NCBI GenBank assembly: GCA_963759545.1
Contig: CAVXAB010000026.1
Span: forward strand, 62,001 to 126,000
Origin: Trebonia sp963759545
GTDB lineage: Bacteria; Actinomycetota; Actinomycetes; Streptosporangiales; Streptosporangiaceae
Direction of reading: 5' to 3'
Length of the DNA: 64,000 nucleotides
Within the stretch, counting starts at the first letter, position 1. The number at the start of each line of letters is the position of its first letter. Positions 26,420-35,182 of this stretch are shown here, in pieces. The notes under the pieces are model-generated. The model was not told where the DNA came from, did not search any database, and worked only from the letters and a program-made list of their open reading frames with translations. A program made the position numbers and the translations under genes.

Positions 26420-27199
26420 ATGAAGCACAGTTCAGTTCTCGAGGTCCGCGACGTGAGTGTGCGCTTCGGCGGGCTGACGGCGCTTAGCGCCGTATCGCTC
26501 ACGGTCGCGCCCGGCCAGGTTGTCGGCGTCATCGGGCCGAACGGGGCAGGCAAGACGACGCTGCTGAACGTCTTGTGCGGCTTCATCCGGCCCGACGAGG
26601 GCCAGGTACTCATCGACGGCCGCCATTACCACAACCTGCGCCCGCACCGGCTAGCTGGGCTTGGCATCGCCAGGACACTGCAAGGGGTGGGCCTGTTCGA
26701 TCGACTGTCAGCCATCGAGAACGTCATGATCGGCGCGAACTGCCGGGCCACGGCTGGATTCTGGTCGGCACTGCTTGGACTGCCCCGCTCCGGCAAGGAC
26801 GAGCGCAGGCTGCGGCAGGAGGCACGGCAGGCACTTGACCGGGTAGGGGCGGCCGGGGTGGCGGACGCCAGGCCCGGCGAACTGCCCTTCGGCATGCGGA
26901 AGAAGATCGCGCTGGCGCGGGCGCTCGCGGCCCAGCCGAAGATCCTGCTGCTCGATGAGCCCGCCAGCGGTCTGTCCGAGGTCGAGCTCAACGAACTAGG
27001 CAAGCTCATTCGCGAACTCGCCGCGGAGACGTCCCTCGTCATCGTGGAGCACCACATGGACCTGATGATGTCCGTCTGTGACTCGCTCGTCGTCCTGGAC
27101 TTCGGAAAGGTGATCTCCCGCGGGTCCCCGCAGGAGATACAAGCCGATCCGGCGGTGACGGCCGCTTACCTCGGCGCGAGCGGATCTGAGGGTGAGTAG
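26420..27199 (+). CDS. livG: Branched-chain-type ABC transporter ATPase (LivG)
   Basis: A 259-residue ATPase: Walker A GPNGAGKTTLLN, GIARTLQGVGLFDRLSAIEN at the Q-loop, signature LPFGMRKKIALARALAA (F instead of SGG, common in LivG), Walker B LLLDEPASGLSEVE and switch VIVEHHMDLMM. The LivG-specific FGGLTAL precedes the Walker A. It overlaps livF by eight bases. It is part of a five-gene operon with livF, livH, livM and a binding lipoprotein. Confidence 0.93.
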   Translation: MKHSSVLEVRDVSVRFGGLTALSAVSLTVAPGQVVGVIGPNGAGKTTLLNVLCGFIRPDEGQVLIDGRHYHNLRPHRLAGLGIARTLQGVGLFDRLSAIENVMIGANCRATAGFWSALLGLPRSGKDERRLRQEARQALDRVGAAGVADARPGELPFGMRKKIALARALAAQPKILLLDEPASGLSEVELNELGKLIRELAAETSLVIVEHHMDLMMSVCDSLVVLDFGKVISRGSPQEIQADPAVTAAYLGASGSEGE

Positions 27200-27969
27200 C
27201 GCAACCGGGGCCCAAGGCACCCAAGGTGACCAGTCCCATGGCTCGGCGTCGCTCGAGGTCGAGGACCTGGTGGCGGGCTACGGCGAGGTTGTGGCGCTCG
27301 ACAGAGTCACGATCACGGCGGATGCGGCCACCATCACGGCGGTGCTCGGCGCCAACGGCGCGGGCAAGACCACGCTGCTCCGGGCGATCAGCGGCATGGT
27401 GCGACCGCGCAGCGGGCGGGTCCTTCTCGACGGTACGGACCGGGCCGGGCGTGGCCCCGAGGACATGGCCAGAGCCGGAATCGCGCATGTCCCTGAGGGG
27501 CAGGGCGTCATCGCGGAACTCACCGTGGAAGAAAACCTGCGGATCGGCATGATGTCCTGGCCGGGCATCGGCTGGCGGCGAGCGGAACGGGCCGCCGCGC
27601 TGACCGAAGCATACGAGCGCTTCAGCGTGCTCGCGGACCGTCGCCGCAGGCTGGCCGCCACCTTGTCAGGCGGCGAGCGGCAGATGCTCGTGATAGCGCG
27701 CGCCCTGGTGGCCCGCCCGCGCGTGCTGCTGCTCGATGAGCCGTCGCTCGGCCTTGCGCCAAGGGTCATGACGCAGGTCATGGACATGGTGGTGCGGCTC
27801 GTCCCGGGAGAACGGCATCACCATCGTGCTCGTCGAGCAGAACGCGCGTGCCGCGCTCGCGGTCGCGGACCGGGGAGTGGTGCTCAACCTCGGCCGCGTC
27901 GTCGCCGCGGCCGAGGCCCGTGCGCTCGCCGCCGACGTCGCGCTGCGCCATCACTACCTCGGGTTCTAG
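27192..27969 (+). CDS. livF: Branched-chain-type ABC transporter ATPase (LivF), frameshifted
   Basis: From GTG 27192: VEDLVAGYGEVVALDRVTI, Walker A GANGAGKTTLLRAI, HVPEGQGVIAELTVEENL (the LivF pattern), signature LSGGERQMLVIARALV and Walker B LLLDEPSLGLAPRV. At about 27803 a run CCC appears one base too long. Correcting it gives VRENGITIVLVEQNARAALA and ends HHYLGF at the TAG 27967-27969. Uncorrected, the frame fuses with downstream sequence as far as 30014, which is an artefact. Confidence 0.88.
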
Positions 27970-28005
27970 TCGCACTGTTTGGCCCAAGCGGAGAGGAGGA
28001 AGCGA

Positions 28006-28893
28006 GTGGTCGAGTTCTTGCAGTTCACGCTCAGCGGGATCAGCTTCGGGATGATCTACGCCGCGATAGCGCTGTCTCTGGTGCTGATCTGGCGGGGCAC
28101 CCGGCTGCTGAACTTCGCGCAGGGCGGGATGGCGATGTTCACCACCTACATCGCGCTGGAGGTTATCCGCCACACGGGCTCCTACTGGGCCGGATTCGCG
28201 GTCGCGCTCGCGGCCGGCGTCGTGCTCGGCGCCGTGGCCGAGCTGGTCGTTATCCGGCCCACCTTGGGCAAGCCGGAGCTCAACGCAGTGATCATCACCA
28301 TCGGCCTGCTCATCCTCCTCGAGGGCCTGGCCGGCATCCTGTACGGCGGCCAGTACCGGTCGTTCCCCGCGGCATTCTCTGTCATCGGGCTAAAAGCCGG
28401 GTCAACACCGCTTGGCGTGTCGCGCGCCGACGTGTTCGTCGCAGTGGCGGTGCTGGCCGCCGCGCTGCTGCTGGCCATCGGGTTCAGGTACACGAGTGCG
28501 GGACTCCGCATGCGGGCCGCGGCGTTCAACGCCACCGTCGCGCGCCTGTCGGGCATCCGGGTGGCCCGCGTGATCACCGTGGGCTGGGCACTGGCAGGCC
28601 TGCTCGGGGCCCTCGCGGGCGTGCTCGTCTCGCCGTCAACGTTCCTCTACCCCAACAGCATGGACTCGATCTTCGTGTTCGGCTTCACCGCGGCGGTGAT
28701 CGGCGGCCTCGACAGCCCCGCCGGTGCGGTCGTCGGCGGGCTGCTACTCGGCGTCGCGCTCAGCTACGCGGGCGGTTACCTGGGCTCCCAGGGCTCGGAC
28801 CTGACCGCGCTTGTGGCCCTGGGCATCCTCGTCGTGGTGCTGATGTTCCGGCCAAACGGAATATTCTCCGGCGCCCGGGTGCGGCGGGTATGA
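28006..28893 (+). CDS. livH: Branched-chain-type ABC permease (LivH)
   Basis: A 295-residue permease with about eight membrane helices. Family marks are LSGISFGMIYAAIALSLVLI, GTRLLNFAQGGMAMFTTYIA and FTAAVIGGLDSPAGAVVGGL (the conserved GGL..P.GA motif). The GTG at 28006 follows GAGAGGAGGAAGC, a strong ribosome site, and is preferred to the upstream GTG near 27979. The stop overlaps the livM start as ATGA. Confidence 0.92.
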   Translation: MVEFLQFTLSGISFGMIYAAIALSLVLIWRGTRLLNFAQGGMAMFTTYIALEVIRHTGSYWAGFAVALAAGVVLGAVAELVVIRPTLGKPELNAVIITIGLLILLEGLAGILYGGQYRSFPAAFSVIGLKAGSTPLGVSRADVFVAVAVLAAALLLAIGFRYTSAGLRMRAAAFNATVARLSGIRVARVITVGWALAGLLGALAGVLVSPSTFLYPNSMDSIFVFGFTAAVIGGLDSPAGAVVGGLLLGVALSYAGGYLGSQGSDLTALVALGILVVVLMFRPNGIFSGARVRRV

Positions 28894-30014
28894 GCATGCG
28901 GTCAACGCCGCGGATCCTCGGCGCCGCACTCGCGACGGCCGTGGTAGTCGCAATCCTGTCCATCAAGCTGAACGCGTTCAGGGACTACCAGATCGCCGAG
29001 ATCGCCATCGAGGTGACGGCCGTCGCGGGGCTCACCGTCCTGACCGGGCTGAGCGGCCAGATCTCGCTTGGCAACGGGGCGTTCATGGCCATCGGCGCCT
29101 ACACGACCGCGCTGCTGCTACTCCATCTCACCTGGTTGCCATTCATAGCCGTGCTCGTGGTCGCCGCCGTGGCCACTGCTGTCGCCGGGGCGGTGGTGGG
29201 AGTGGCCGCGGCCAGGCTGCACGGCCCGTACCTGGCCGGCGCCACGCTTCTGCTCGCCGTCGCGCTCCCTTCGGTCGCGTACGCCTACCCGGGGACTTTC
29301 GGCGGCGACCAGGGCCTGAATGTCGTCTTCACCACGCCGGGCTTTCTCGGCGTGAACTTCCCGCTGACCAGGTGGCAGGCGTGGGTCTGCTCGGCCGTGG
29401 CGCTGGTCACCCTGGTACTGCTGGCGAACCTGAGCCGCAGCAGGGTCGGCCGCAACTGGCGCGCCGTGCGCGACGACGAGGTGGCCGCCGCGCTGGCAGG
29501 CGTGAACGTGGCCAGGGCGCGCGTCCTCGCCTTTATCGTGAGCGCCACCTGCGCGGGGATGGCCGGCGCGCTGCTGGCCATCGTCACCGAGCTGGTCGCG
29601 CCTGGCGCCTTTACGATCACGCTCTCGATCGCGCTGCTGACCGCCGCGGTGATCGGCGGCCTGGGCACCCTGCCCGGTGCGGTCTGGGGAAGCCTGGTGA
29701 TCGTCCTTGTGCCGACCTATGCCACCGACGTGGCCACCAGCCACGGCCTGTCGACTTCCGTCGCGTCCAACATCCCGATCGCGGCCTACGGTGTCGTGCT
29801 CATCCTCGTCATGCTCGTCTTCCCGCAGGGAATCCAGGGCGGAGTGCGATGGCTTCTCGGCCTCGTCGGTATCTCCGCCGCCCGCACCTGGCGTGAGGCA
29901 TCCGTGCCGGATGTCACGCCTCCGGCCGGCAAGGCGTCGGCCAGTCAGCACGAGGCTCTGCTAGCCCGGGGGAGCGATCCTCCGGAATCCCACAAGAAAG
30001 AAGGCACTCAATGA
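28890..30014 (+). CDS. livM: Branched-chain-type ABC permease (LivM)
   Basis: A 374-residue permease. GLTVLTGLSGQISLGNGAFM is the LivM hallmark, followed by the conserved loop GRNWRAVRDDEVAAALAGVN and a second signature LLTAAVIGGLGTLPGAVWGS. About nine helices precede a hydrophilic, charged tail of some 45 residues (DPPESHKKEG). The start ATG overlaps the livH stop, and its own stop overlaps the start of the binding-protein gene. Confidence 0.92.
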   Translation: MSMRSTPRILGAALATAVVVAILSIKLNAFRDYQIAEIAIEVTAVAGLTVLTGLSGQISLGNGAFMAIGAYTTALLLLHLTWLPFIAVLVVAAVATAVAGAVVGVAAARLHGPYLAGATLLLAVALPSVAYAYPGTFGGDQGLNVVFTTPGFLGVNFPLTRWQAWVCSAVALVTLVLLANLSRSRVGRNWRAVRDDEVAAALAGVNVARARVLAFIVSATCAGMAGALLAIVTELVAPGAFTITLSIALLTAAVIGGLGTLPGAVWGSLVIVLVPTYATDVATSHGLSTSVASNIPIAAYGVVLILVMLVFPQGIQGGVRWLLGLVGISAARTWREASVPDVTPPAGKASASQHEALLARGSDPPESHKKEGTQ

Positions 30015-31366
30015 AGAGATCACGTCGGCTTCGCGTGCCAGCCATTGCCGCCGTGGCGGTAGCCGCGCTCACCGTTGCCGCCTGCAGCTCTGGCTCTAGT
30101 AGCTCTGGCGCCAGCCAGGGCGCGGGCAGCAGCTCAAGCGCGGCCCTGACCGCATCCGCGCCCGGCATCACGGCGACCACGATCACCATCGGCAGCCACC
30201 AGCCGCTCACCGGGCCAGCCGCGCCCGGCTACAGCGAGATCGCGCCCGCGTCGGCCGCGTACTTCGCGTACGTCAACGCGCACGGCGGAGTCTACGGCCG
30301 CAAGATCGTGTACAAGTACCTCGACGACGGCTACAACCCGACCAACACGTCTCAGGTCGTGCGCCAGCTGGTGCTCCAGGACAACGTGTACGCGATATTC
30401 AACGGCCTCGGCACCCCCACCCACCTGGCCGTGCTGAGCTACCTCAACTCACAGAAGGTCCCCGACGTGTTCGTCGCCTCCGGGTGCGACTGCTGGAACG
30501 CCCCGACGACGGCCCCTGAGACGTTCGGCTGGCAGCTTGACTACATACGCGAGGGGAAGATCCTCGGGCAGTACGTGGCCAAGCACTTCGCCGGCAAGAA
30601 AATCGGCTACTTCTACCAGGACGACGAGTTCGGCATGGACGGCGTCAAGGGCCTCGACTATGAGATCCCGAAGTCGATGGTGGTCAGCAGGCAAAGCTAC
30701 GTCCCGACCAACGTCAACGTGGCGCCGCAGGTCACGGCCCTGCGCGCGTCGGGCGCCCAGGTAGTCGTCGCGTTCTCCATTCCCGCGTTCACCGCGCTGC
30801 TGAAGCTGAACAGCCTCAAGCTCGGCTTCACCCCGGCGCTCGTGGTCAGCAACGTCGGCTCCGACCCGATCACCCTGTCCGGGCTGCTCGAGTCGTTCGC
30901 GAAGCAGGGCGGCGCGACCGTCAACGGGAACGCGCTCACCACCGGGATAATCAGTGATGGCTACGCGCCGTCGGTCGGCGACACGAGCAACAGCTGGACC
31001 GCGCTGTTCAAGAAGGTTCACGACCAGTACGACGCGAAAGCACCATTCGACGGCAACGTGTTCTACGGCATGGGCGCCGCGTACACGTTCGTGCAGGCGA
31101 TGCTCAAGGCGGGCAGGAACCCGACCAGGGCCGACCTGGTGTCGGCGATCAACAGCGGGCTCCCGCAGGGTCCCTTCGTCGCCCCGCTCGCGTATTCCGC
31201 GACAGATCACGACGGTGCCACCGGCGCCTACATCGGTATCATCAACAACGGTGTCCTGACGCAGCAGGGATCGGTCCTCGTCACGGACACAACCGCGGCC
31301 GGCGCGATAACCACCTACACCGGAACTGAGGTTCAGGCACCGGCCAGCGGTATCCCCGCCCCCTGA
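30011..31366 (+). CDS. Branched-chain-type substrate-binding lipoprotein
   Basis: A 451-residue periplasmic-binding-protein type I lipoprotein. RSRRLRVPAIAAVAVAALTV is followed by the lipobox VAAC (Cys about residue 25) and a Ser/Gly-rich linker. ITIGSHQPLTGPAAPGYSEI and YGRKIVYKYLDDGYNPTNTS are typical of LivK/AmiC-like domains. The ligand pocket cannot be assigned. By family the ligand could be an amino acid, amide or aromatic acid; the dioxygenase upstream makes tryptophan-related compounds worth testing. Confidence 0.9.
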   Translation: MKRSRRLRVPAIAAVAVAALTVAACSSGSSSSGASQGAGSSSSAALTASAPGITATTITIGSHQPLTGPAAPGYSEIAPASAAYFAYVNAHGGVYGRKIVYKYLDDGYNPTNTSQVVRQLVLQDNVYAIFNGLGTPTHLAVLSYLNSQKVPDVFVASGCDCWNAPTTAPETFGWQLDYIREGKILGQYVAKHFAGKKIGYFYQDDEFGMDGVKGLDYEIPKSMVVSRQSYVPTNVNVAPQVTALRASGAQVVVAFSIPAFTALLKLNSLKLGFTPALVVSNVGSDPITLSGLLESFAKQGGATVNGNALTTGIISDGYAPSVGDTSNSWTALFKKVHDQYDAKAPFDGNVFYGMGAAYTFVQAMLKAGRNPTRADLVSAINSGLPQGPFVAPLAYSATDHDGATGAYIGIINNGVLTQQGSVLVTDTTAAGAITTYTGTEVQAPASGIPAP

Positions 31367-31386
31367 CCCTGGACAGCGAACGCAGC

Positions 31387-32028
31387 ATGACAACCGACGA
31401 GCGGCCGCCGGCAGAGCGCTTGCTGGCGGCCGCAGAGGAACTCTTCGGCCAGCGCAGTTACGGCCGGACAACGGTCGCGGACATCTGCGCAAGGGCCGGG
31501 ATGGCCACCGGCAGCTTCTACGCCTACTTCGGGTCCAAGGAGGAAATTTTCGCCGCCGTGGTCCGGGCGATCAACGCGGACCTGAGGATGGCGATGAAGG
31601 CGGCGCTAGCGCAAGCCGGCGAAAGCCAGCGCACGCGGGAACGCGAGTGCTTCCGCGTGTACTTCGAGATGATGTCGAAGCGTCCCTGGATGGACCGGAT
31701 CGTGCGCGAGTCGGAATTCGTGGCACCCGCGCTGTTCCGTGAGTATTACGAGCACCTGGCCCGGGGCTATTCGCGTGGCGTGCGCGTTGCCCAGCTCGCC
31801 GGCGAGGTCGACGCCCGCTACGACCCGGAGGTCATCGCGTACGCCTACACGGGGATCGGCAACTTCGTCGGCATGCGCTGGGCCGACTGGACCGCGGGCG
31901 GGCAAGTACCTGAGGACGTACTGGACGACGTGCTGGAACTCCTCGCCCGAGGGCTCGCCCCGCCCGCCGGGCCCAGCCCCGGCTCGGGCCCTGGCGAGGC
32001 GAGCCCTGGCCCCGGCGTCAGGAAATGA
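31387..32028 (+). CDS. TetR family transcriptional regulator
   Basis: A 213-residue regulator: AERLLAAAEELFGQRSYGRT and VADICARAGMATGSFYAYFG form the DNA-binding domain. The C-terminal ligand domain ends in a Gly/Pro-rich tail (PSPGSGPGEASPGPG). It follows the binding-protein gene by 20 bp, so it is probably the last gene of the liv operon and may control it. Its 3' end is overlapped by the run-on frame of the convergent hydrolase. Confidence 0.88.
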   Translation: MTTDERPPAERLLAAAEELFGQRSYGRTTVADICARAGMATGSFYAYFGSKEEIFAAVVRAINADLRMAMKAALAQAGESQRTRERECFRVYFEMMSKRPWMDRIVRESEFVAPALFREYYEHLARGYSRGVRVAQLAGEVDARYDPEVIAYAYTGIGNFVGMRWADWTAGGQVPEDVLDDVLELLARGLAPPAGPSPGSGPGEASPGPGVRK

Positions 32029-32942
32029 TCGCGCTCTGTGCCTGAGCGCTGGGGATGCACGGCGCCCGGTAAGGAGAGCAGCTCCTGCAGCGCGGCGATC
32101 GCCGCCGCCCAGTCCGGCGACGCGGGATCGATAAGCGTGAAGTGGTCGCCGTGGGTCTCCGTCAGCGTGGCCCGGCCGCCGGCGGCTGTCGCGGCGGCGA
32201 CGTAACGCTCGCTGTAGGAGTAGGGCACGTCCCCGTCGGCGCGGGAGTGCAGGCAGCGCACGGGGACACCGAGCGGCACCGCGGCGATCGGGTCGGCAAG
32301 CCGGTATTCCCCTGGCAACTCGTCGGGGCCGCCGCCCATGAGGTCGAGCGCTGCCGTGCCACCGACCCGCTCTCGCGCGCAGTCGGCAAGCGCGAGCACC
32401 CCGGCCTGGGACACGACTCCGGTCACCGCGACGAACGCCCGGCCACTCCCGCCGGCCCGGCTTGGCTCCCCGCTCGTGGGAGCGCCAGGAGTGCCCTGCG
32501 GCAGCTTGTCCCTGCCCGCCGCCCAGGCCGCCAGGTGCCCGCCCGCGCTGTGCCCGACCGCGATCACCCGGGAGGTGTCCACCGGCAGCGTCGCGAGCAG
32601 GTCAATCCCGGCAGCGAGGTCCTCGAACGTGCCAGGCCAGCCGCCCCCGGCGAGTGCCCGCCGGTACTCCAGGTTCCACGCGGCGTACCCGCGCGCCGCC
32701 AGGTCCGCCGCCAGCGGGCGCCCGAGTGACAGGTCATAGCGTGCCCGCCAGAACCCCCCGTGAATGACCACCACGGTCCCGGCTACCGCCGCCTCCGGCA
32801 GCCAAAGTTCACCGAACTGAGCCGGATCCGCACCGTACCGGTGTACCACCGGCTGGTGCCTCGCCGAACCAACGCCCACGCCGGTCCCTTCCCCTCCGCT
32901 GCTCCCCTGAGAGTCTCTCATCTGGTAGCGGAGTCTGGTCAC
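32024..32942 (-). CDS. Alpha/beta hydrolase (kynurenine formamidase-like fold)
   Basis: Visible motifs: VVVIHGGFWRARYDLSLGRP (HGGFW oxyanion motif), NLEYRRALAGGGWPGTFEDL, the nucleophile elbow VIAVGHSAGGHLAAW, and a C-terminal catalytic His in ETHGDHFTLID. HGGFW plus GHSAGGHL resembles kynurenine formamidases and related carboxylesterases. The frame continues to 31845 through antisense of the TetR gene, giving a low-complexity tail. I place the likely end near 32024 after LSLPGAVHPQRS. Start 32942 (GTG) or 32921 (ATG). Confidence 0.75.
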
Positions 32943-32946
32943 TCCA

Positions 32947-33001
32947 GCGCGTGGCGGGGCTGCCAGCAGCCGCTTGGCGTGCTGGCAGCCCCGCCACGCG
33001 C
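32947..33001. terminator. Strong hairpin after DUF6131 gene
   Basis: Arms 32947-32968 and 32980-33001 are perfect 22-base complements with an 11-base loop. It starts five bases after the stop of the leftward DUF6131 gene and lies before the start of the hydrolase. It probably ends the csbD-DUF6131 transcript. Confidence 0.7.
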
Positions 33002-33005
33002 ACGG

Positions 33006-33161
33006 TCAGAAGTAGTGCCGGCGGCCGCCGACCGCGTGGCCGGCCATGCCGAGCAGGGCCAGGATCGCGCCAACCACGACGACGATGATGCCGATCGTCC
33101 AGATAATCGCGACTTTCGCGACGAAGCCGATGATGAGAAGAATGACGCCGAGAATGATCAA
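33006..33161 (-). CDS. DUF6131-type small membrane protein (51 aa)
   Basis: A TTG start at 33161, preceded by TAGGAG, reads a 51-residue peptide (MIILGVILLIIGFVAKVAII, then IGIIVVVVGAILALLGM and VGGRRHYF). Two closely packed hydrophobic helices and the GGRRHYF end match the DUF6131 family, common in actinomycetes and of unknown function. It follows the CsbD gene by 52 bp on the same strand and is closed by a strong hairpin. Confidence 0.8.
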   Translation of the reverse strand: MIILGVILLIIGFVAKVAIIWTIGIIVVVVGAILALLGMAGHAVGGRRHYF

Positions 33162-33213
33162 CGGGAGCTCCTAACAGCTAGCGGTACGGGTGAAGTGGTC
33201 CGGTGAAGGCTGG

Positions 33214-33387
33214 TCAGCGCTTCGCGGAATCTTTGACTTTTTCCAGCTTGAGCTTGAGTTTCCCGGCTACCTCGCCGGCTTTCCCTTTAGCCTTCAGCCG
33301 GTTGTTGCCTGTGGCCTTGCCAACATGCTTCTTGGTCTTGCCCTTGATGATCTTTCCCTTGGCCTTGGTCTTGTTGCCCAGACCCAT
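33214..33387 (-). CDS. CsbD family stress protein (57 aa)
   Basis: From ATG 33387, with AAGGAG six bases upstream, the frame encodes a 57-residue Lys/Gly-rich protein (MGLGNKTKAKGKIIKGKTKK, HVGKATGNNRLKAKGKAGEV). This is the CsbD-like four-helix stress family, controlled by SigB-type sigma factors in many Gram-positives. It is first in a two-gene leftward unit with DUF6131. Confidence 0.85.
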   Translation of the reverse strand: MGLGNKTKAKGKIIKGKTKKHVGKATGNNRLKAKGKAGEVAGKLKLKLEKVKDSAKR

Positions 33388-33631
33388 AGCTCACTCCTTT
33401 GTTTTGTCTTGTGGCGGCGACGTTGCCCGCCGCGCTCTCCCCGATGCGCCGCAAACACGGACGGGTGCCGCGAGGCGGAACGCTGCTGCGGGATCCCAGC
33501 TACCGCGCCGGGTCCACCTCAAACATTTCTGGATGTCACCTGGTCAGTTTTCCCGGCTTGTCCGCGGGCGGAGCCAGCACGAAAAGACTCCGGACTCAAT
33601 GACCCAACGGACTGGTTCCGCCCTAGCTGCC

Positions 33632-33655
33632 GTTTAGGCCCCTTTGGCCGGGTAG
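33632..33655 (+). promoter_or_regulatory. SigB-like promoter
   Basis: GTTT (33632-33635), 14 bases, then GGGTAG (33650-33655) fits the SigB/SigF group consensus (GTTT, 12-16 bases, GGGWAW). It lies about 33 bases before the ATG at 33688. General stress control of the downstream pair is inferred and agrees with the adjacent CsbD gene. Confidence 0.5.
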
Positions 33656-33687
33656 AGGAGCCAGGTCATCAAATGGAGGAGGATCTG

Positions 33688-34398
33688 ATGGCTGCTTTGA
33701 TATGGATCATCGTCGTCGTCGTGGTGGTGGTCGTTGTCGCGCTGGTCGCGGTGGGGGCCAGGCGGCGCAGGACCGCGGTGCTGCGCGACCGATTCGGCCC
33801 GGAGTACGACCGGGCGGTGGAGAACAGCGACGACCAGCGTGCGGCGGAGGCCGGCCTTCGCGAGCGTGAGAGGCAGCGGGCTCAGTTCGACGTGCGGCCG
33901 CTGCCGGAAGCCGACCGGCTGCGCTACGCGGGGGAGTGGCGTGACCTGCAGGAGCGCTTCGTCGACCAGCCGGCCGAGGCCGCGGCTGCTGCCGACGCCC
34001 TGGTTACCCGCGTCATGGAGGCGCGGGGTTACCCGGTGACGGACTTCGGCGCGCAGGCCGACCTGGTGTCGGTCGACCACCCGGGCACCGTCGAGGATTA
34101 CCGGTTCGCGCACGCGGTGCAGCAGCGCTCCGGGACTGAGCAGGCCAGTACCGAGGACCTGCGCGAGGCGCTGCTGCGGTACCGGTCCCTGTTCGACGAG
34201 CTGCTGCGCCCGGAAGGCAACGGCGCGGCAGGCACGGCCGAGGGCCGCAGGGAGCGTGTCACTGGCCAGCCGGAGGCCCAGGCCGCTGAAGCCAGTGCCG
34301 CCAGGCAGCTAGACGACCCGGAGGCCGGGGAAAGCGGCACCCTTGCCGGTCCCACGGCCCCGGACACCGATTACCACGACCAGCAGATAGGACGGTGA
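33688..34398 (+). CDS. Membrane-anchored protein of an actinobacterial stress-associated family
   Basis: A 236-residue protein. Residues 3-24 are a strongly hydrophobic Val-rich anchor (IWIIVVVVVVVVVALVAVGA). The soluble part contains RLRYAGEWRDLQERFVDQPA, DALVTRVMEARGYPVTDF and STEDLREALLRYRSLFDELL, conserved in actinobacterial proteins of unknown function. The start at ATG 33688 (MAALIW) follows GGAGGAGG; an ATG at 33673 also exists. It is followed nine bases later by a related gene. Confidence 0.7.
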   Translation: MAALIWIIVVVVVVVVVALVAVGARRRRTAVLRDRFGPEYDRAVENSDDQRAAEAGLRERERQRAQFDVRPLPEADRLRYAGEWRDLQERFVDQPAEAAAAADALVTRVMEARGYPVTDFGAQADLVSVDHPGTVEDYRFAHAVQQRSGTEQASTEDLREALLRYRSLFDELLRPEGNGAAGTAEGRRERVTGQPEAQAAEASAARQLDDPEAGESGTLAGPTAPDTDYHDQQIGR

Positions 34399-34406
34399 GG
34401 CAGACA

Positions 34407-35002
34407 ATGAACGACGCTGACAGCACCCAGGACCACGGGCTGACCACCGAGCAGATCGCCGCCGCCGGCCCGGGCCGGCCAGGGACGACGTCCCGGTCAT
34501 GGCCGATAACGAGGGCTACGCGGACGACGGCGAGGGCTACGCGGACGACCGCGAGGGCCACGAAGTCAACGGCGAGGGCTACGCGGACGACAGCGAGGGC
34601 TACGCGGACGGCAGCCGGCGTTACGAAGACGCCGCCGCCGGCCTCGTCGCGGATCCCGCGGTATCCGGCCAGGCCGTTCAAGGTGCCCCGGACGCCGGCG
34701 ACCGCGGCAGCGTCCCAGCTGGCCGCGGGTCGCGGGCCAGCCTGCTGGAGGACGGCGAGCTGCGGGGCATCACCATGCGCTGGAAGGACATCCAGGCGGA
34801 GTTCGTCGACGAGCCGCAGAAGGCGGTGCAGGAGGCCGACGCGCTGGTCGCGGAGCTGATGCAGCGGCTGGCGGTGATGTTCGCCACCGAGCGCGCCGAA
34901 CTCGAGAACCGCTGGGCCGGCGGCGACCAGGTCTCCACCGAGGACCTCAGGCAGGGCCTGCGCCGCTACCGCTCATTCTTCGAGCGCCTGCTCGCCGCAT
35001 AG
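34407..35002 (+). CDS. Paralogue of the upstream protein with hexapeptide repeats, frameshifted
   Basis: From ATG 34407 (MNDADSTQDHGLTTEQIAAA) the frame loses sense near 34470-34482, in a GGCCCGGGCCGG run. Shifting by one gives DDVPVMADNEGYADD and a series of degenerate EGYADD repeats (34509-34615). It ends in a domain like the upstream gene (RWKDIQAEFVDEPQKAVQEA, STEDLRQGLRRYRSFFERLL). It lacks a membrane anchor, so it may act in the cytoplasm alongside its anchored partner. Function unknown. Confidence 0.65.
34509..34615 (+). repeat. Imperfect tandem repeat encoding EGYADD
   Basis: GAGGGCTACGCGGACGAC-like 18-base units recur about five times, with one diverged unit (EGHEVN). They encode an acidic, probably disordered N-terminal region. 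Confidence 0.6.
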
Positions 35003-35182
35003 CCGGCGACCGAGTCATCCACCCGCGCCCGCTCGGCGCTGAGTCATTCCGCGCAGGCGCCTTTCTGCCGGGGTAACATACCTGCCGCCGATCCACCAGG
35101 TGACCCGCAGCGGGTGCGGGCGTGATGACACTCACCCAACACGCGTCTAGCGGAGTGTCTTCAGGGCAGAACCAACTTCGCC
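35003..35182. other. Intergenic region
   Basis: A 180-bp gap between the convergent stress-type gene and nucleotidyltransferase gene. No coding signal and no strong hairpin were seen. Confidence 0.3.

Noticed and set aside
27192..30014. A single 940-codon ORF spanning LivF to LivM
   Set aside because: It is an artefact of the LivF frame break; LivH and LivM have their own starts, ribosome sites and conserved domains.
31845..32028. C-terminal extension of the alpha/beta hydrolase
   Set aside because: The tail is antisense to the TetR gene and low-complexity; the hydrolase fold is complete before it.
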